Positions 32,321 through 41,016 of a DNA stretch of 64,000 nucleotides are shown one piece after another. The position numbers were made by a program, and so were the translations under genes. The stretch is from Kiritimatiellia bacterium. GTDB taxonomy: Bacteria > Verrucomicrobiota > Kiritimatiellia > UBA8416 > JADHWI01. The notes under the pieces are model-generated. The model was given only the letters and a program-made list of their open reading frames with translations, was not told the DNA's origin and did no database searches. The DNA lies in assembly GCA_030744755.1 (NCBI GenBank), contig JASLPY010000011.1, positions 32,779 to 96,778 of the forward strand. Direction: 5' to 3'. Numbering within the stretch: the first letter of the stretch is position 1; the number at the start of each line of letters is the position of its first letter.

Positions 32321-33472
32321 CTAACTTCCCTTCTCTTCCCAAACGCGCCTGTAGGCTTCCCGGATCGCTTCGGAAAACGCGCCGAGGCCGAAATCCCGGG
32401 CAATCCTCTCGCGGGCGGCCGTTCCCAGCCTCACCGCAAGGTCCCGGTCATGGGCGAGTTCGGTCACTGCAGCTGCCACAGCGGCAGGATCATCGGGCTC
32501 CACGAGCACGCCGTCTTCGCCATCCCGGATAATCTCGGACGGACCGCAGGACCCCGCCGCAACCACGGGTTTCCCGGCAGCCATCGCCTCTGCAACTACT
32601 CGTCCGAATGGCTCTGCTGATGCCGTATGCGCAAGAACATCCGTGCAGTCGTATATCGCGCCCATGTCTTCCCGGTTACCGGTGAATACCACCCGTTCAG
32701 CGATTCCAAGTTCCGCCGCGTAGCCCTTGAGTTCCTTAATGTAACCCTGGTGATCACCAAACATGTCGTCCCCAACAACCAGGAAAAGAGCTTCCGGTAC
32801 ATCGCCGGCGATCAACAGGGCGCTATCAAGAAAAAGCCGGTGTTTTTTCCAGGGCACGAGTTGACCCACACTTGCCACAACAAATCTCTCGGCGCCTATC
32901 TTCATTTCTCTTACGACGAGCTCTCCCTGTCCCGTTGTCCTGTACTTCTCGACATCAATCCCGTTATAGATCCTCACCAGCTTCTGTTGATTACTACTGA
33001 ACGAGGACACATGCTTCAAGACCGCGTCTGAGATACAGATGGTAAGATCCGAGGTCCTTGCCAGCAATGGGCCCAAGGGGCCAAGATTAACCAGGTCTCT
33101 CGAGTGCCATACGCAAGGCTTACCGGCGACCTTCGCCGCCGGTCCCGCGTACAACTGGGCCGTATTGCTGTTGGCATGAACAATGTCGATTTCACGTTCA
33201 CGGAAGATTCTCGCAAGCCTCGGCACAACGCGACCAAATGTGTATAGATACCCCGCCAATGTAAACGGGTTGGCTGTCTTTTTCAGGCGTTTCAATGGGA
33301 CTGTGATGACTTCAGCCCCGGTGCCTTCGAGCCGTTCGGCAAGGTCTCCGCGCTCAGGAAGCACGGCCAGAACCCGGTATTCCTCTGGGTCCAGGCACGA
33401 TGCAATATCGACCATGCCCTGCTCGGCTCCACCGCCGTAAGCAGAGTGATTCACTATGGCTACAGTCTTCAA
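32321..33472 (-). CDS. Glycosyltransferase family 4 (GT-B)
   Basis: A 383-aa sugar-nucleotide-dependent glycosyltransferase. It opens with KTVAIVNHSAYGGGAEQGMVD (Gly-rich acceptor loop), and the C-terminal donor domain has FVVASVGQLVPWKKHRLF, VFTGNREDMGAIYDCTDVLAHTASAEPFGRVVAEAMAAGKPVVA (the E-x7-E motif) and the typical closing helix. The TTG at 33472 overlaps the hydrolase stop by 4 bp (TTGA) and gives the usual short N-terminus; a GTG at 33496 is an alternative. It closes the ACP-hydrolase-GT4 segment that resembles exosortase-associated exopolysaccharide loci. Confidence 0.88.
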   Translation of the reverse strand: MKTVAIVNHSAYGGGAEQGMVDIASCLDPEEYRVLAVLPERGDLAERLEGTGAEVITVPLKRLKKTANPFTLAGYLYTFGRVVPRLARIFREREIDIVHANSNTAQLYAGPAAKVAGKPCVWHSRDLVNLGPLGPLLARTSDLTICISDAVLKHVSSFSSNQQKLVRIYNGIDVEKYRTTGQGELVVREMKIGAERFVVASVGQLVPWKKHRLFLDSALLIAGDVPEALFLVVGDDMFGDHQGYIKELKGYAAELGIAERVVFTGNREDMGAIYDCTDVLAHTASAEPFGRVVAEAMAAGKPVVAAGSCGPSEIIRDGEDGVLVEPDDPAAVAAAVTELAHDRDLAVRLGTAARERIARDFGLGAFSEAIREAYRRVWEEKGS

Positions 33473-34293
33473 CTTTCCACCGCCGTTGCCAACCACTCCC
33501 GCGTCCGGTCTATAAGTGGCTGGCCATCAACGTAACCAACCAGGTTCCAGAAAGGCTGCAATCTGACTGCGTCTACGGTTGAGCTGAAGCTACTTTCTTC
33601 AAGCCGATCCCGGTATTTCACATAGGACCGTGAAACGCTGGTCTGGTGAGACACGTTTAACAACAGTACCTCTCGTCCATCACCAGCCATGCCGGCACTG
33701 TCCAGATTGCAGAGGTCACTGTAAAGACGTGCGGACAAGCAATATCCGTCGAGATCGACATTTCCACCGGCGGCCAGTTCAGCCAAGAGTGAATCGCGGG
33801 TAGCCCGGTTGCTGCCAAAGGTCATCATTTCCTTCGTGAGCTTCTTCCGCAGCTCCTGGCCGATGTAGCTCCTGCAGTCCGGCACAGGTTCCCACAAAAC
33901 CACGCGCCGCACTTCTTCATTGCCGCGCAGTGCCTGTAAGGCCAGCGTGCCACCTAAACGTACACCAAGGATCACCGGAGAGTCTGCCGTCGGACAGTGA
34001 TTGTTGAGAAATCTCAATGCGCGCCCAATGTCGTCCAGCCAATCGCCCACCGACATATCAGCAAATTCACCCTCGCTGTCGCCGCATCCCCGGTAGTCGA
34101 AACGCAATACCGCGAAGCCCGCAGCGCAGAAAGCCCTCGCGGCCTCAACCATAAGCCGGGTTGAAGCCTTCAATTCCTCGAACATGGGATTGCAGAAAAG
34201 AATCGCGCCGGAAACGTCGCCGTCGGGAAAGTAAAGCGTCGCACACAGGGCCGGCCCTGTATCATCGATAAAGAACTGTTGCTCCGTTGACAT
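33469..34293 (-). CDS. Alpha/beta-hydrolase-like protein lacking the nucleophile Ser
   Basis: A 274-aa protein with the alpha/beta-hydrolase frame (ILFCNPMFEELKAS, FAVLRFDYRGCGDSEGEF), but the nucleophile elbow reads GVRLGG (residues 110-115), with Arg112 where G-x-S-x-G would place Ser. I recall hydrolase-like proteins of exosortase/EPS clusters with similarly altered elbows, so this is probably a non-catalytic or differently acting member rather than a mutation. ACP upstream and GT4 downstream support that context. No RBS is strong; the ATG at 34293 is the only sensible start. Confidence 0.82.
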   Translation of the reverse strand: MSTEQQFFIDDTGPALCATLYFPDGDVSGAILFCNPMFEELKASTRLMVEAARAFCAAGFAVLRFDYRGCGDSEGEFADMSVGDWLDDIGRALRFLNNHCPTADSPVILGVRLGGTLALQALRGNEEVRRVVLWEPVPDCRSYIGQELRKKLTKEMMTFGSNRATRDSLLAELAAGGNVDLDGYCLSARLYSDLCNLDSAGMAGDGREVLLLNVSHQTSVSRSYVKYRDRLEESSFSSTVDAVRLQPFWNLVGYVDGQPLIDRTREWLATAVES

Positions 34294-34321
34294 GGTAAGC
34301 TAGAGGCCGAGCGCGACCCAT

Positions 34322-34385
34322 GCGGCGGAGGCCCGCCGCCCTCCATGGTTCCCGCTTTTACTGGAGCGCGGCGGGCCTCCGCCGC
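34322..34385. repeat. 18-bp perfect inverted repeat between ACP and hydrolase genes
   Basis: GCGGCGGAGGCCCGCCGC (34322-34339) and its exact reverse complement (34368-34385) flank 28 nt. It occupies the 132-bp gap between ACP and hydrolase, inside an operon-like run, so it may set downstream expression or be a dispersed palindrome. Confidence 0.65.
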
Positions 34386-34425
34386 CCTCGTGGAATATGG
34401 CCCAAGTTCGCTCCATTCCAGACGA

Positions 34426-34680
34426 TTACCCCATCTTCCTCTGAACAAAAGCCGACAAGGCCGCCACAGTCTCAAATGATCTGACGTCGAAATCCTCGTC
34501 CTCAACCTCGATGCCGAATTCCTCTTCGATTCCGACCACCAGCTCAAGGAGACTTACCGAGTCTACACCATAGACATTAATCAGGGATTTCTCATCCTCA
34601 ATCTCGTCTGGCGAAATCTTCATAAACAAACGTTCAACAATCATCTTCTTCAGTCTGCTCTCTATGCTCTCTTCCGACAT
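34426..34680 (-). CDS. Acyl carrier protein
   Basis: An 84-aa carrier protein. The phosphopantetheine Ser41 lies in GVDSVSLLELVV, and the acidic helix II/III (EEEFGIEVEDEDFDVRSFETVAAL) is typical. It resembles the ACPs found with exosortase/EPS loci more than the housekeeping AcpP. GGAG precedes tandem ATG codons; the second (34680) has the better spacing. It lies in the same strand run as KS-alpha, KS-beta and FabG, and would carry the growing or starter acyl chain. No phosphopantetheinyl transferase is encoded in the window. Confidence 0.92.
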   Translation of the reverse strand: MSEESIESRLKKMIVERLFMKISPDEIEDEKSLINVYGVDSVSLLELVVGIEEEFGIEVEDEDFDVRSFETVAALSAFVQRKMG

Positions 34681-34795
34681 CATGTCTCCTTCCCAAATAT
34701 CCGCGCCCATCCGTGCCCAACCTGTCCTCCGAAGCCTTCGGCGAAGGATGGATCCGCGGTTAGTTCCATTCTCCCCGAAATTGTCGACAGTTTCT

Positions 34796-35662
34796 TCAGT
34801 CGATTATCGGCAATGTGTGAACATCTTCAATCCTGCAAGGTTCGATGGCACGCCATTTTGTTTCCGAATCCGGCGGGCCGCCCTCTGTTTCAAACATGTG
34901 CCGCCACCGTTTCTTAAAAAGCAGCCCGTGCTTAATAATCAGGTACGTGTTGGGCAGCCGAGGCGTTCCGCACGTTGTCACGTTTTCGAAATGGTACATC
35001 TCAACGGATGGAAGGTAAACAACGCGATTCCCATTACTTCGCGCCCTGTAGCACAGGTCAAAATCTTCGTACTCTACGGGATTGAAAGCCTCATCGAATC
35101 CGCCAACGTCATCCATGACGCTGCGGCGCACCATGAAACATGCACTCGTTAGACACTGCATGTCCAAAAACTCGTTGAAACGTGGATCATCGCGGTTGTC
35201 TCCGCGCCCAAGGAACTTGGGCCGCCCGGTCTTCGAAATGGCAACGCCCGCGCACTGAATGTCATATGGCGGCTGTGGGTAGACCAGTTTTGGCCCCACG
35301 ATAGCGATGGTGGCGTCATCGTCCATGATCTTTCTCATGCCCGACAACCACTTCCCGCTGCGCAACGCAACATCGTTGTCCATAAAGACAACATACTCTC
35401 CCGAAGATTCGGCGAACCCCTGGTTGCGGGCAGTCGAACAACCAATGTTTCCATCGTTCAGGACAAGTCTGACATCAACTCCAGCCGCTGCAGCCGTCCC
35501 GCGGAACCCCTCGAGCCACTCTCGTGTCCCGTCATCAGACCCATTGTCCACAACAACAAGCTCCCACGGACAATCGGATGTCTTGAGAAGCGATCCCAAA
35601 CACATCCTGGTACATGCCAGCTTGTTGTGGGTCAGAGTAACTACGGAGACGGGAGTGGCCAT
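34796..35662 (-). CDS. Glycosyltransferase family 2 (GT-A)
   Basis: A 288-aa inverting-type glycosyltransferase: VSVVTLTHNKLACTRMCL at the N-terminus, VVVDNGSDDGT, NIGCSTARNQGF and the metal-binding DxD as VVFMDNDVALRSG, then GGFDEAFNPVEYEDFDLCYR (ED acceptor motif). The start at 35662 lies 9 bp after the E1-beta stop. The gene bridges the E1 pair and the ACP in the run, suggesting that the acyl product and a glycan are made together. Confidence 0.9.
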   Translation of the reverse strand: MATPVSVVTLTHNKLACTRMCLGSLLKTSDCPWELVVVDNGSDDGTREWLEGFRGTAAAAGVDVRLVLNDGNIGCSTARNQGFAESSGEYVVFMDNDVALRSGKWLSGMRKIMDDDATIAIVGPKLVYPQPPYDIQCAGVAISKTGRPKFLGRGDNRDDPRFNEFLDMQCLTSACFMVRRSVMDDVGGFDEAFNPVEYEDFDLCYRARSNGNRVVYLPSVEMYHFENVTTCGTPRLPNTYLIIKHGLLFKKRWRHMFETEGGPPDSETKWRAIEPCRIEDVHTLPIID

Positions 35663-35671
35663 ACAACTCCT

Positions 35672-36658
35672 TCAGCCCTGGTAGGCCATGAGATCTTTGA
35701 CGCTCGCGACGATTGCAGCCGTATTGGGAACCGCGGCCTTTTCGAGAATGGGACTGGCGGGGATGGGTATGTCGGGGGTTGCCAGGCGGCGGGGAGGGGC
35801 TTCGAGGTAGTCGAAGGCCTGCTCGAAGACTCGCATCGCAATCTCACCGCTCATTCCCGCCGTACGGTAGCCTTCTTCTACGATGAGAAGTCGACCGGTA
35901 TGTTTGACAGAGTCAACGACGGTCTCGTGGTCAATCGGCGAAAGGCTCCGCAGGTCCACCAGGTCGACACTAATGTCCTGTTCTTCCAGTTCGGCCGCGG
36001 CCTTTTCCGCTTCCGCCAGCATCCACGACCATGCAACCACCGTCACGTCGTCACCCTCCTGGACAACGCGAGCCTCGCCAAGCGGCATCGGTTCTCCACC
36101 GGGTGACGCCACGGGGCCCTTTTCTCCGTAGAGCAGCTTGTGTTCGATGAAGACAACCGGGTTGTCGTCCCTTATCGCGGCCCTCAGGAGTCCGTCGGCA
36201 TCCGATGGCGTTGACGGTGCGACGACTTTCAGCCCCGGGATATGCGCCAGCCATGATTCCAGGGTCTGTGAATGCGTCGGGCCATAACATCGACCAGCTC
36301 CACATGCGACTCTCACCACGAGCGGGCATTTGGCCTGCGGACCGAGGACATACCGGAGCTTGGACGCCTGGTTTACAAGCTGATCCATGATCAGCCCCAC
36401 GAAATCCATGAACATTATTTCAACAACCGGCCGTGACCCTGTGAGTGCTGCTCCTACGGCCACACCGGTGAAGCCTCCCTCTGATATGGGAGTATTAATC
36501 ACGCGATCTTTGCCAAATCTTTCCAGCAACCCCTGCGTTACACCGAACGCACCGCCATATATCCCGATATCTTCGCCCATTACAAAGACGTCCTGATCGC
36601 GGAGCATCTCGTCCCTCAAGGCCGATCGAAGCGCTTCCATGTACGAGTACTCGTTCAC
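35672..36658 (-). CDS. 2-oxoacid dehydrogenase E1 subunit beta
   Basis: A 328-aa transketolase-like C-terminal half of a heterotetrameric E1 (pyruvate, acetoin or branched-chain type). It shows YMEALRSALRDEML, FVMGEDIGIYGGAFGVTQGL (TPP-contact Glu), TPISEGGFTGVAVGAA, AKCPLVVRVACGAG and HSQTLESWLAHIPGLKVV. GTG 36658 overlaps the E1-alpha stop (GTGA). It forms the active site with E1-alpha. Substrate is undetermined: the sequence resembles acetoin/pyruvate-type E1. Neighbours are the E1-alpha gene and GT2; no complete E2 or E3 is in the window. Confidence 0.92.
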   Translation of the reverse strand: MNEYSYMEALRSALRDEMLRDQDVFVMGEDIGIYGGAFGVTQGLLERFGKDRVINTPISEGGFTGVAVGAALTGSRPVVEIMFMDFVGLIMDQLVNQASKLRYVLGPQAKCPLVVRVACGAGRCYGPTHSQTLESWLAHIPGLKVVAPSTPSDADGLLRAAIRDDNPVVFIEHKLLYGEKGPVASPGGEPMPLGEARVVQEGDDVTVVAWSWMLAEAEKAAAELEEQDISVDLVDLRSLSPIDHETVVDSVKHTGRLLIVEEGYRTAGMSGEIAMRVFEQAFDYLEAPPRRLATPDIPIPASPILEKAAVPNTAAIVASVKDLMAYQG

Positions 36659-37614
36659 GCGAACACTCCTTCCTCAAGAGTGGAGACATCCGGGTACTCA
36701 CTCTCTTCGGCAAATGCCACGGCCTGATCGACAACTGCCGCCACGCTTTCGCGAATCTCCGCGTCACGTTCCCCTGTCAGGAGCCCGCGTTCGAGCAGCG
36801 CGGTTTGCAGGCGAACGATTGGATCGCTCTTGCCCCATTCCTGCACCTCTTCCACATCGCGGTAGTTACACTGGTCCCCGCGCGAATGACCGGACAGCCT
36901 GTACGTCTTGCATTCCAGAAGCATCGGCCCCTCTCCACCCCTGGCCCGGACACATGCATCGGACACCGCGTCATGGACAGCAAAGAGATCGTTTCCATCA
37001 ACCACCTTCCCGGGCATCCCATAAGCTATCGCCCGGCCGGCGATGTTCTCTATAGCCATCGCGTCTTTTACATGTGTCGACATCGCATACAGGTTGTTCT
37101 CGCAGACGTACACAACCGGCAATTGCCAGGTTGCCGCCATGTTGAGAGACTCATGAAAAGTTCCCTGGTTTGAAGCCCCGTCACCGAACAGACAGATCGC
37201 CACCTTGCCCGACTCTTTGAGCTTTGCCGATAGCGCAGCCCCCGTGGCAACGGGAATGCTCCCGCCTGTAATTCCGTTGGCGCCAATGAACCCAAGCGAA
37301 AGATCGGCCATGAACTGGCTGCCTCCCCGGCCGCCGGAGTAACCCGTCTTCTTGCCGTAGATTTCCGCCATGACCCTGTTGGGGTCGGCCCCACGGGCTA
37401 TGAAATGGCCGTGCCCACGATGTGTGCTGGTAATATAGTCGTGTTCTTTCAGCGCCGAGGCCACACCGACGGCGATGGCTTCCTGGCCAATTGCAAGGTG
37501 AGCCGTGCCCCTGATAACACCCTTCCCGAAAAGCTCTTCCACTCTCTCCTCAAAGAGGCGAATGACAAGCATCGTTTTGTAGTGTTTCAGTAGCTGCTTT
37601 TCGGCAATTGCCAT
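36655..37614 (-). CDS. 2-oxoacid dehydrogenase E1 subunit alpha
   Basis: A 319-aa TPP-binding E1-alpha subunit: HLAIGQEAIAVGVASAL, STHRGHGHFIARGAD, the GDG-N motif as LFGDGASNQGTFHESLNM, and VYVCENNLYAMSTHV, with the loop SGHSRGD near the C-terminus. It decarboxylates a 2-oxoacid and, with E1-beta, acylates lipoyl groups. GAAGG precedes ATG 37614 and the N-terminus (AIAEKQLLKHYKTMLVIRLF) matches acetoin/pyruvate E1-alpha. It lies 111 bp downstream of KS-beta, separated by a strong palindrome, on the same strand as the lipoyl carrier gene 3.4 kb upstream. Confidence 0.93.
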   Translation of the reverse strand: MAIAEKQLLKHYKTMLVIRLFEERVEELFGKGVIRGTAHLAIGQEAIAVGVASALKEHDYITSTHRGHGHFIARGADPNRVMAEIYGKKTGYSGGRGGSQFMADLSLGFIGANGITGGSIPVATGAALSAKLKESGKVAICLFGDGASNQGTFHESLNMAATWQLPVVYVCENNLYAMSTHVKDAMAIENIAGRAIAYGMPGKVVDGNDLFAVHDAVSDACVRARGGEGPMLLECKTYRLSGHSRGDQCNYRDVEEVQEWGKSDPIVRLQTALLERGLLTGERDAEIRESVAAVVDQAVAFAEESEYPDVSTLEEGVFA

Positions 37615-37677
37615 CTCTATTCCTTCTACCCGGACATTCAGTTTTGCTGCAGGAGGCTTACAGACCAACTCGCTTGG

Positions 37678-37737
37678 TCCACCTCGTAGCGGTGGACCTA
37701 CTTCTACTTCTTGGTACGTCCACCGCTACGAGATGGA
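37678..37737. repeat. 20-bp inverted repeat between KS-beta and E1-alpha genes
   Basis: TCCACCTCGTAGCGGTGGAC (37678-37697) pairs with 37718-37737 at 19 of 20 positions over a 20-nt loop. The right arm includes the KS-beta stop codon (37726). Similar palindromes occupy other gaps of this run. Confidence 0.65.
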
Positions 37738-38976
37738 CGCCTCTTCAACACGCTCAAGTACCATACTAACAACACAACCACCGGGGTCGGCCGCGTTAAG
37801 CAAGACGCGATTCACCTTGGCCGGTATGGCCTGTCCCTTGACCAGGTTCAGATTGAAACCTTCTTCCGGCTCCTGCAATCCCATAATCGGAGAAACTGAA
37901 CCCGCCTCCATCCAAGCCAGTGATGCCGCCGCCTGCAGCACGCCACATGCGCCAAGAGTTTCACCGATTGATCCTTTTGGCGTCGAAACCGGCAAATCCG
38001 GGTTCCCCGTCCCAAACACACGCTCGATGGCTTTTGCCTCGTTGTAATCCATAATGACGCTGCCGTTTGCGGACGCGCACACTGCATCCACGTCTTTTGC
38101 CCCTACGGACGAAGTTTGCAGTGCCAACTGCATGGCAGAAGCCAGGGCAGAACCATCATCGCACTTGTCGACTCCCAACCTGCCGTCACTGACAATTCCC
38201 GCCCCCGCTACGCGCGCATATACGTGAGCTCCGCGAGCCTCGGCATGGGAAAGCTCTTCCATCACTATGATGCCTGCTCCCTCGCCAAGTATGAATCCGT
38301 TTCGGGTTGCTCCGAAAGGTGAACAATGTTCAGCGCCGTCATCGAGAGGCGAAAGCAGGCCGGCCTGGCCGGCGCCCTTGAACAGGATTTCGCCAAGGGA
38401 CTCGTACCCGCCGACAAAGCACAGGCTTTCCTTCCCCTGCCGAATACGATCGAACGCCTCCACCATCGGCAGAATCGATGAGACGGCCCCCGAAGCGAAG
38501 TTGGAATGCCGACCCGTCAAGCTGTACTCGATTGAAATAAGGCCGGCCGGAGTATTTGAGTACGTGTGAGGAAACAGGAATGGCTTTACAAATCGCGGGC
38601 CCTTATCCAACAGGTCCTGGAAAAACGTGGCCGTGGTCTCGATGCTTCCGTACGCGGAGCCTAATGCCAGCCCGACCTGCCCCGGCGGAAGCGAACCGGG
38701 ATCGATGCCCGAGTTCTCCAATGCAAGGCTCATCGCACCGAAAGCAAGCTCTGCCGACGGATCAAGGTATGCCTTCGGTGTCTCCAGGAATTCCTCAACA
38801 TCAAACTCCTCTATCTCGGCTGCGAGTTTGCGTCCGGTATCGCCTGGTTCGAACGTGGAGATTTCGCGGATTCCGCTTTCTCCCGCAATCAAGCCCTCGC
38901 GGAACTCTTCCCAGCCCGTGCCCACGGCAGTGACCGGTCCAATCCCCGTAATGACTACCTGGCGATCCTGGTTCAT
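37726..38976 (-). CDS. KS-beta (chain-length-factor-like) ketosynthase homologue
   Basis: A 416-aa ketosynthase fold protein that lacks all three catalytic residues. Where KS-alpha has SCSS, this has NFASGAVSS (residues 159-167, no Cys); the first His position reads SANGSVIMDYNE (Asn for His) and the second GETLGACG (Thr for His). The scaffold is otherwise complete (GIGPVTAVGTGWEEF, GEGAGIIVMEE, AKVNRVLLN). It therefore behaves as the KS-beta/CLF partner of the KS-alpha gene just upstream, with which it overlaps by 4 bp (ATGA). In type II polyketide and aryl-polyene systems such partners set chain length. Confidence 0.88.
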   Translation of the reverse strand: MNQDRQVVITGIGPVTAVGTGWEEFREGLIAGESGIREISTFEPGDTGRKLAAEIEEFDVEEFLETPKAYLDPSAELAFGAMSLALENSGIDPGSLPPGQVGLALGSAYGSIETTATFFQDLLDKGPRFVKPFLFPHTYSNTPAGLISIEYSLTGRHSNFASGAVSSILPMVEAFDRIRQGKESLCFVGGYESLGEILFKGAGQAGLLSPLDDGAEHCSPFGATRNGFILGEGAGIIVMEELSHAEARGAHVYARVAGAGIVSDGRLGVDKCDDGSALASAMQLALQTSSVGAKDVDAVCASANGSVIMDYNEAKAIERVFGTGNPDLPVSTPKGSIGETLGACGVLQAAASLAWMEAGSVSPIMGLQEPEEGFNLNLVKGQAIPAKVNRVLLNAADPGGCVVSMVLERVEEASIS

Positions 38977-40178
38977 GATTCGAGTTTCCTGAATACCACG
39001 GCGGCATTGCAGCCGCCGATTCCCGCTGAGTTGGATAGAACAGTGCGGACAGCCGCGTTCCTCGACCTGTTGACAACACAGTCAAGGTCGCATTCCGGGT
39101 CAGGTTCATTGAAGTTGATTGTCGGCGGGATGATTCCATCACGAAGGGTCATAACGGCTGCCATGGCTTCTATACTGCCGGCGGCTCCCATCATGTGTCC
39201 CGTCATCGACTTTACGGATGTTATGGGTATTCGATAGGCGCTGTCGCAGAACACCGTTTTTATCGCCTGGGTCTCGGTAAGATCGTTGTACTTGGTGCCT
39301 GTCCCGTGCGTGTTGATGTGATCCACTTCCGAAGGTTGAATCCCGGCATCCTGTAATGCCGCACGCATGACCAGGGCCGAACCCTCTCCCTCTTTTGACG
39401 GTGCGGTCATGTGGTGTGCGTTGTTGTTTGTTGCTCCACCCAGGACCTCGGCAAGGACCGGGGCGCCACGGGACAGGGCGTGGTCCATGTTCTCAATGAC
39501 AATTGCCGCCGCACCTTCACTGAAGATCGTTCCTCCGCGATTCTTGTCGAACGGACGCAGCTCGTCTTTGGTCATAGTCCGTAGCGCGCTGAGGCCACTC
39601 CATGCAAACCGGGACAGTGCATCGTATCCTCCCGTCACCACTGCCTTCGCGCGTCCCGCACGAATAAGTTCAACGCCCTGCACAATGGCGGCGGTGCCGG
39701 ATGAACATGATAGAGAGAGAACCGCCCTTGCCCCCCGCAGCCCCCAGAGACCGGCAATGGTGTCGGCGCAACCTTGGAATCCGTAGTCCAGAAAATCGGA
39801 TGCTCTTGCTTCTTCATTCGCGGCTATGCTGGTGAGTAGCCTTTCTCCCGCCTGTATGGCTCCGAAATTGGTTGAAACAATGATAGACGTGTGATCCAGA
39901 AATTCGCTGCTTTCCGCCAGGCCGGAGGAATCAACGGCTTCCCGTGCGGCGACAATCATAAACCCTGTAGCCCGGTCCTCGCCGCCGGTATTGCCGGCAC
40001 CGGCCGCCGCCAGGGCTTCATCACGAATCTCGCCTCCGCGTGTGAATCTGAATCCTTCCGTATCGAAACTGGCTATCTCGGAGATACCGGATTGTCCACG
40101 GCACATGGCCTCCCAGGCAGTTGAAACACCTGCTCCAAGCGGTGATACAACGCCCATGCCTGTTACCGCTATCCTCAC
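38973..40178 (-). CDS. KS-alpha (beta-ketoacyl synthase, FabF-type)
   Basis: A 401-aa condensing enzyme with the full catalytic triad: Cys158 (LSLSCSSGTAA), His291 (NTHGTGTKYND) and His328 (KSMTGHMMGAAG). It extends an acyl chain on ACP by two carbons. GTG 40178 overlaps the fabG stop (GTGA). Its partner KS-beta follows with a 4-bp overlap, so a heterodimer is expected. FabG upstream would reduce its product. No dehydratase, acyltransferase or thioesterase is encoded nearby, so chain completion depends on genes elsewhere or the product keeps its hydroxyl. Confidence 0.93.
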   Translation of the reverse strand: MRIAVTGMGVVSPLGAGVSTAWEAMCRGQSGISEIASFDTEGFRFTRGGEIRDEALAAAGAGNTGGEDRATGFMIVAAREAVDSSGLAESSEFLDHTSIIVSTNFGAIQAGERLLTSIAANEEARASDFLDYGFQGCADTIAGLWGLRGARAVLSLSCSSGTAAIVQGVELIRAGRAKAVVTGGYDALSRFAWSGLSALRTMTKDELRPFDKNRGGTIFSEGAAAIVIENMDHALSRGAPVLAEVLGGATNNNAHHMTAPSKEGEGSALVMRAALQDAGIQPSEVDHINTHGTGTKYNDLTETQAIKTVFCDSAYRIPITSVKSMTGHMMGAAGSIEAMAAVMTLRDGIIPPTINFNEPDPECDLDCVVNRSRNAAVRTVLSNSAGIGGCNAAVVFRKLES

Positions 40179-40918
40179 GTGTGCATTCCCCCGTCGACAC
40201 AGAGCACCTGCCCGGTAATATAGTCGGCATCACTTGAAGCAAGAAAAAGAACGGCCGCGGCCACTTCTTCCGCAGACCCGAAGCGTGACATTGGAATCGA
40301 TGCCAGCTGTTTCTGCTCCCTGGACGATCCCATGTCTTCCGTCATACCAGTCTGTATAATTCCTGGCGCCACGGCATTCACGTTCACGCCCGAAGGTGAG
40401 AACTCCCTTGCAACCGTCTTCGTGAGTCCGATCAGTCCCGCTTTCGCCGCGGAATAGTTCGCCCGCATCAGGTCGCCCATAAGGCCCGCATCAGAAGATA
40501 TGTTTATAATCTTCCCCGACTTCCTTCGCACCATGTCACGGCCGATTACCTTGATACAATGGAACGGCCCCTTGAGGTCCACATCAATAACGTCGGACCA
40601 TTCGTCGTCTTTCATGAAGGTAACGAGGTTGTCCTTAAGAATCCCGGCGTTGTTAACCAGGATATCTACAGCCCCCAGAGCTTCTTTTGCCACTTTGTGC
40701 ATGCTTCGCACTTCGTCTATATTGCGAACGTCAGCCTGCACGGCCAGGGCCTTGACGCCACAGGCTTCAATCTCACCCACCACGCTATCAGCGGCTTCGC
40801 GCTTAGAAACGTAGTTCACTGCCACACCAGCGCCGGCACGGGCCAATGCCAGGGCAATCGCCCGGCCAATACCACGTGACCCTCCGGTCACAAGTGCGTT
40901 CTTGCCTTCCAGATCCAT
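40175..40918 (-). CDS. fabG: 3-oxoacyl-ACP reductase
   Basis: A 247-aa short-chain dehydrogenase reducing beta-ketoacyl-ACP with NADPH. It has the nucleotide loop TGGSRGIGRAIALALA, the NNAG motif (LVNNAGILKDN), catalytic Ser in INISSDAGLMGD, and YSAAKAGLIGLTK (YxxxK). The C-terminal segment ITGQVLCVDGGMHT matches FabG. ATG 40918 is chosen over a start at 41002 that reads through the hairpin repeat at 40946-41011. It overlaps KS-alpha by 4 bp. Confidence 0.93.
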   Translation of the reverse strand: MDLEGKNALVTGGSRGIGRAIALALARAGAGVAVNYVSKREAADSVVGEIEACGVKALAVQADVRNIDEVRSMHKVAKEALGAVDILVNNAGILKDNLVTFMKDDEWSDVIDVDLKGPFHCIKVIGRDMVRRKSGKIINISSDAGLMGDLMRANYSAAKAGLIGLTKTVAREFSPSGVNVNAVAPGIIQTGMTEDMGSSREQKQLASIPMSRFGSAEEVAAAVLFLASSDADYITGQVLCVDGGMHT

Positions 40919-40945
40919 ATTCCGGTCCAACCTGATCCATTCATC

Positions 40946-41011
40946 AACTACGAAACACACGAAAACCGCGAAAGATAACACATTTTCGCGCATTTCGCGC
41001 ATTTCGTAGTT
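40946..41011. repeat. Dispersed hairpin repeat, copy 1
   Basis: AACTACGAAA (40946-40955) and TTTCGTAGTT (41002-41011) bound an imperfect palindrome rich in CGAAA/TTTCG between the lipoyl-protein gene and fabG. The first 20 bases (40946-40965) are identical to 56667-56686. Confidence 0.65.
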
Positions 41012-41016
41012 AATAC

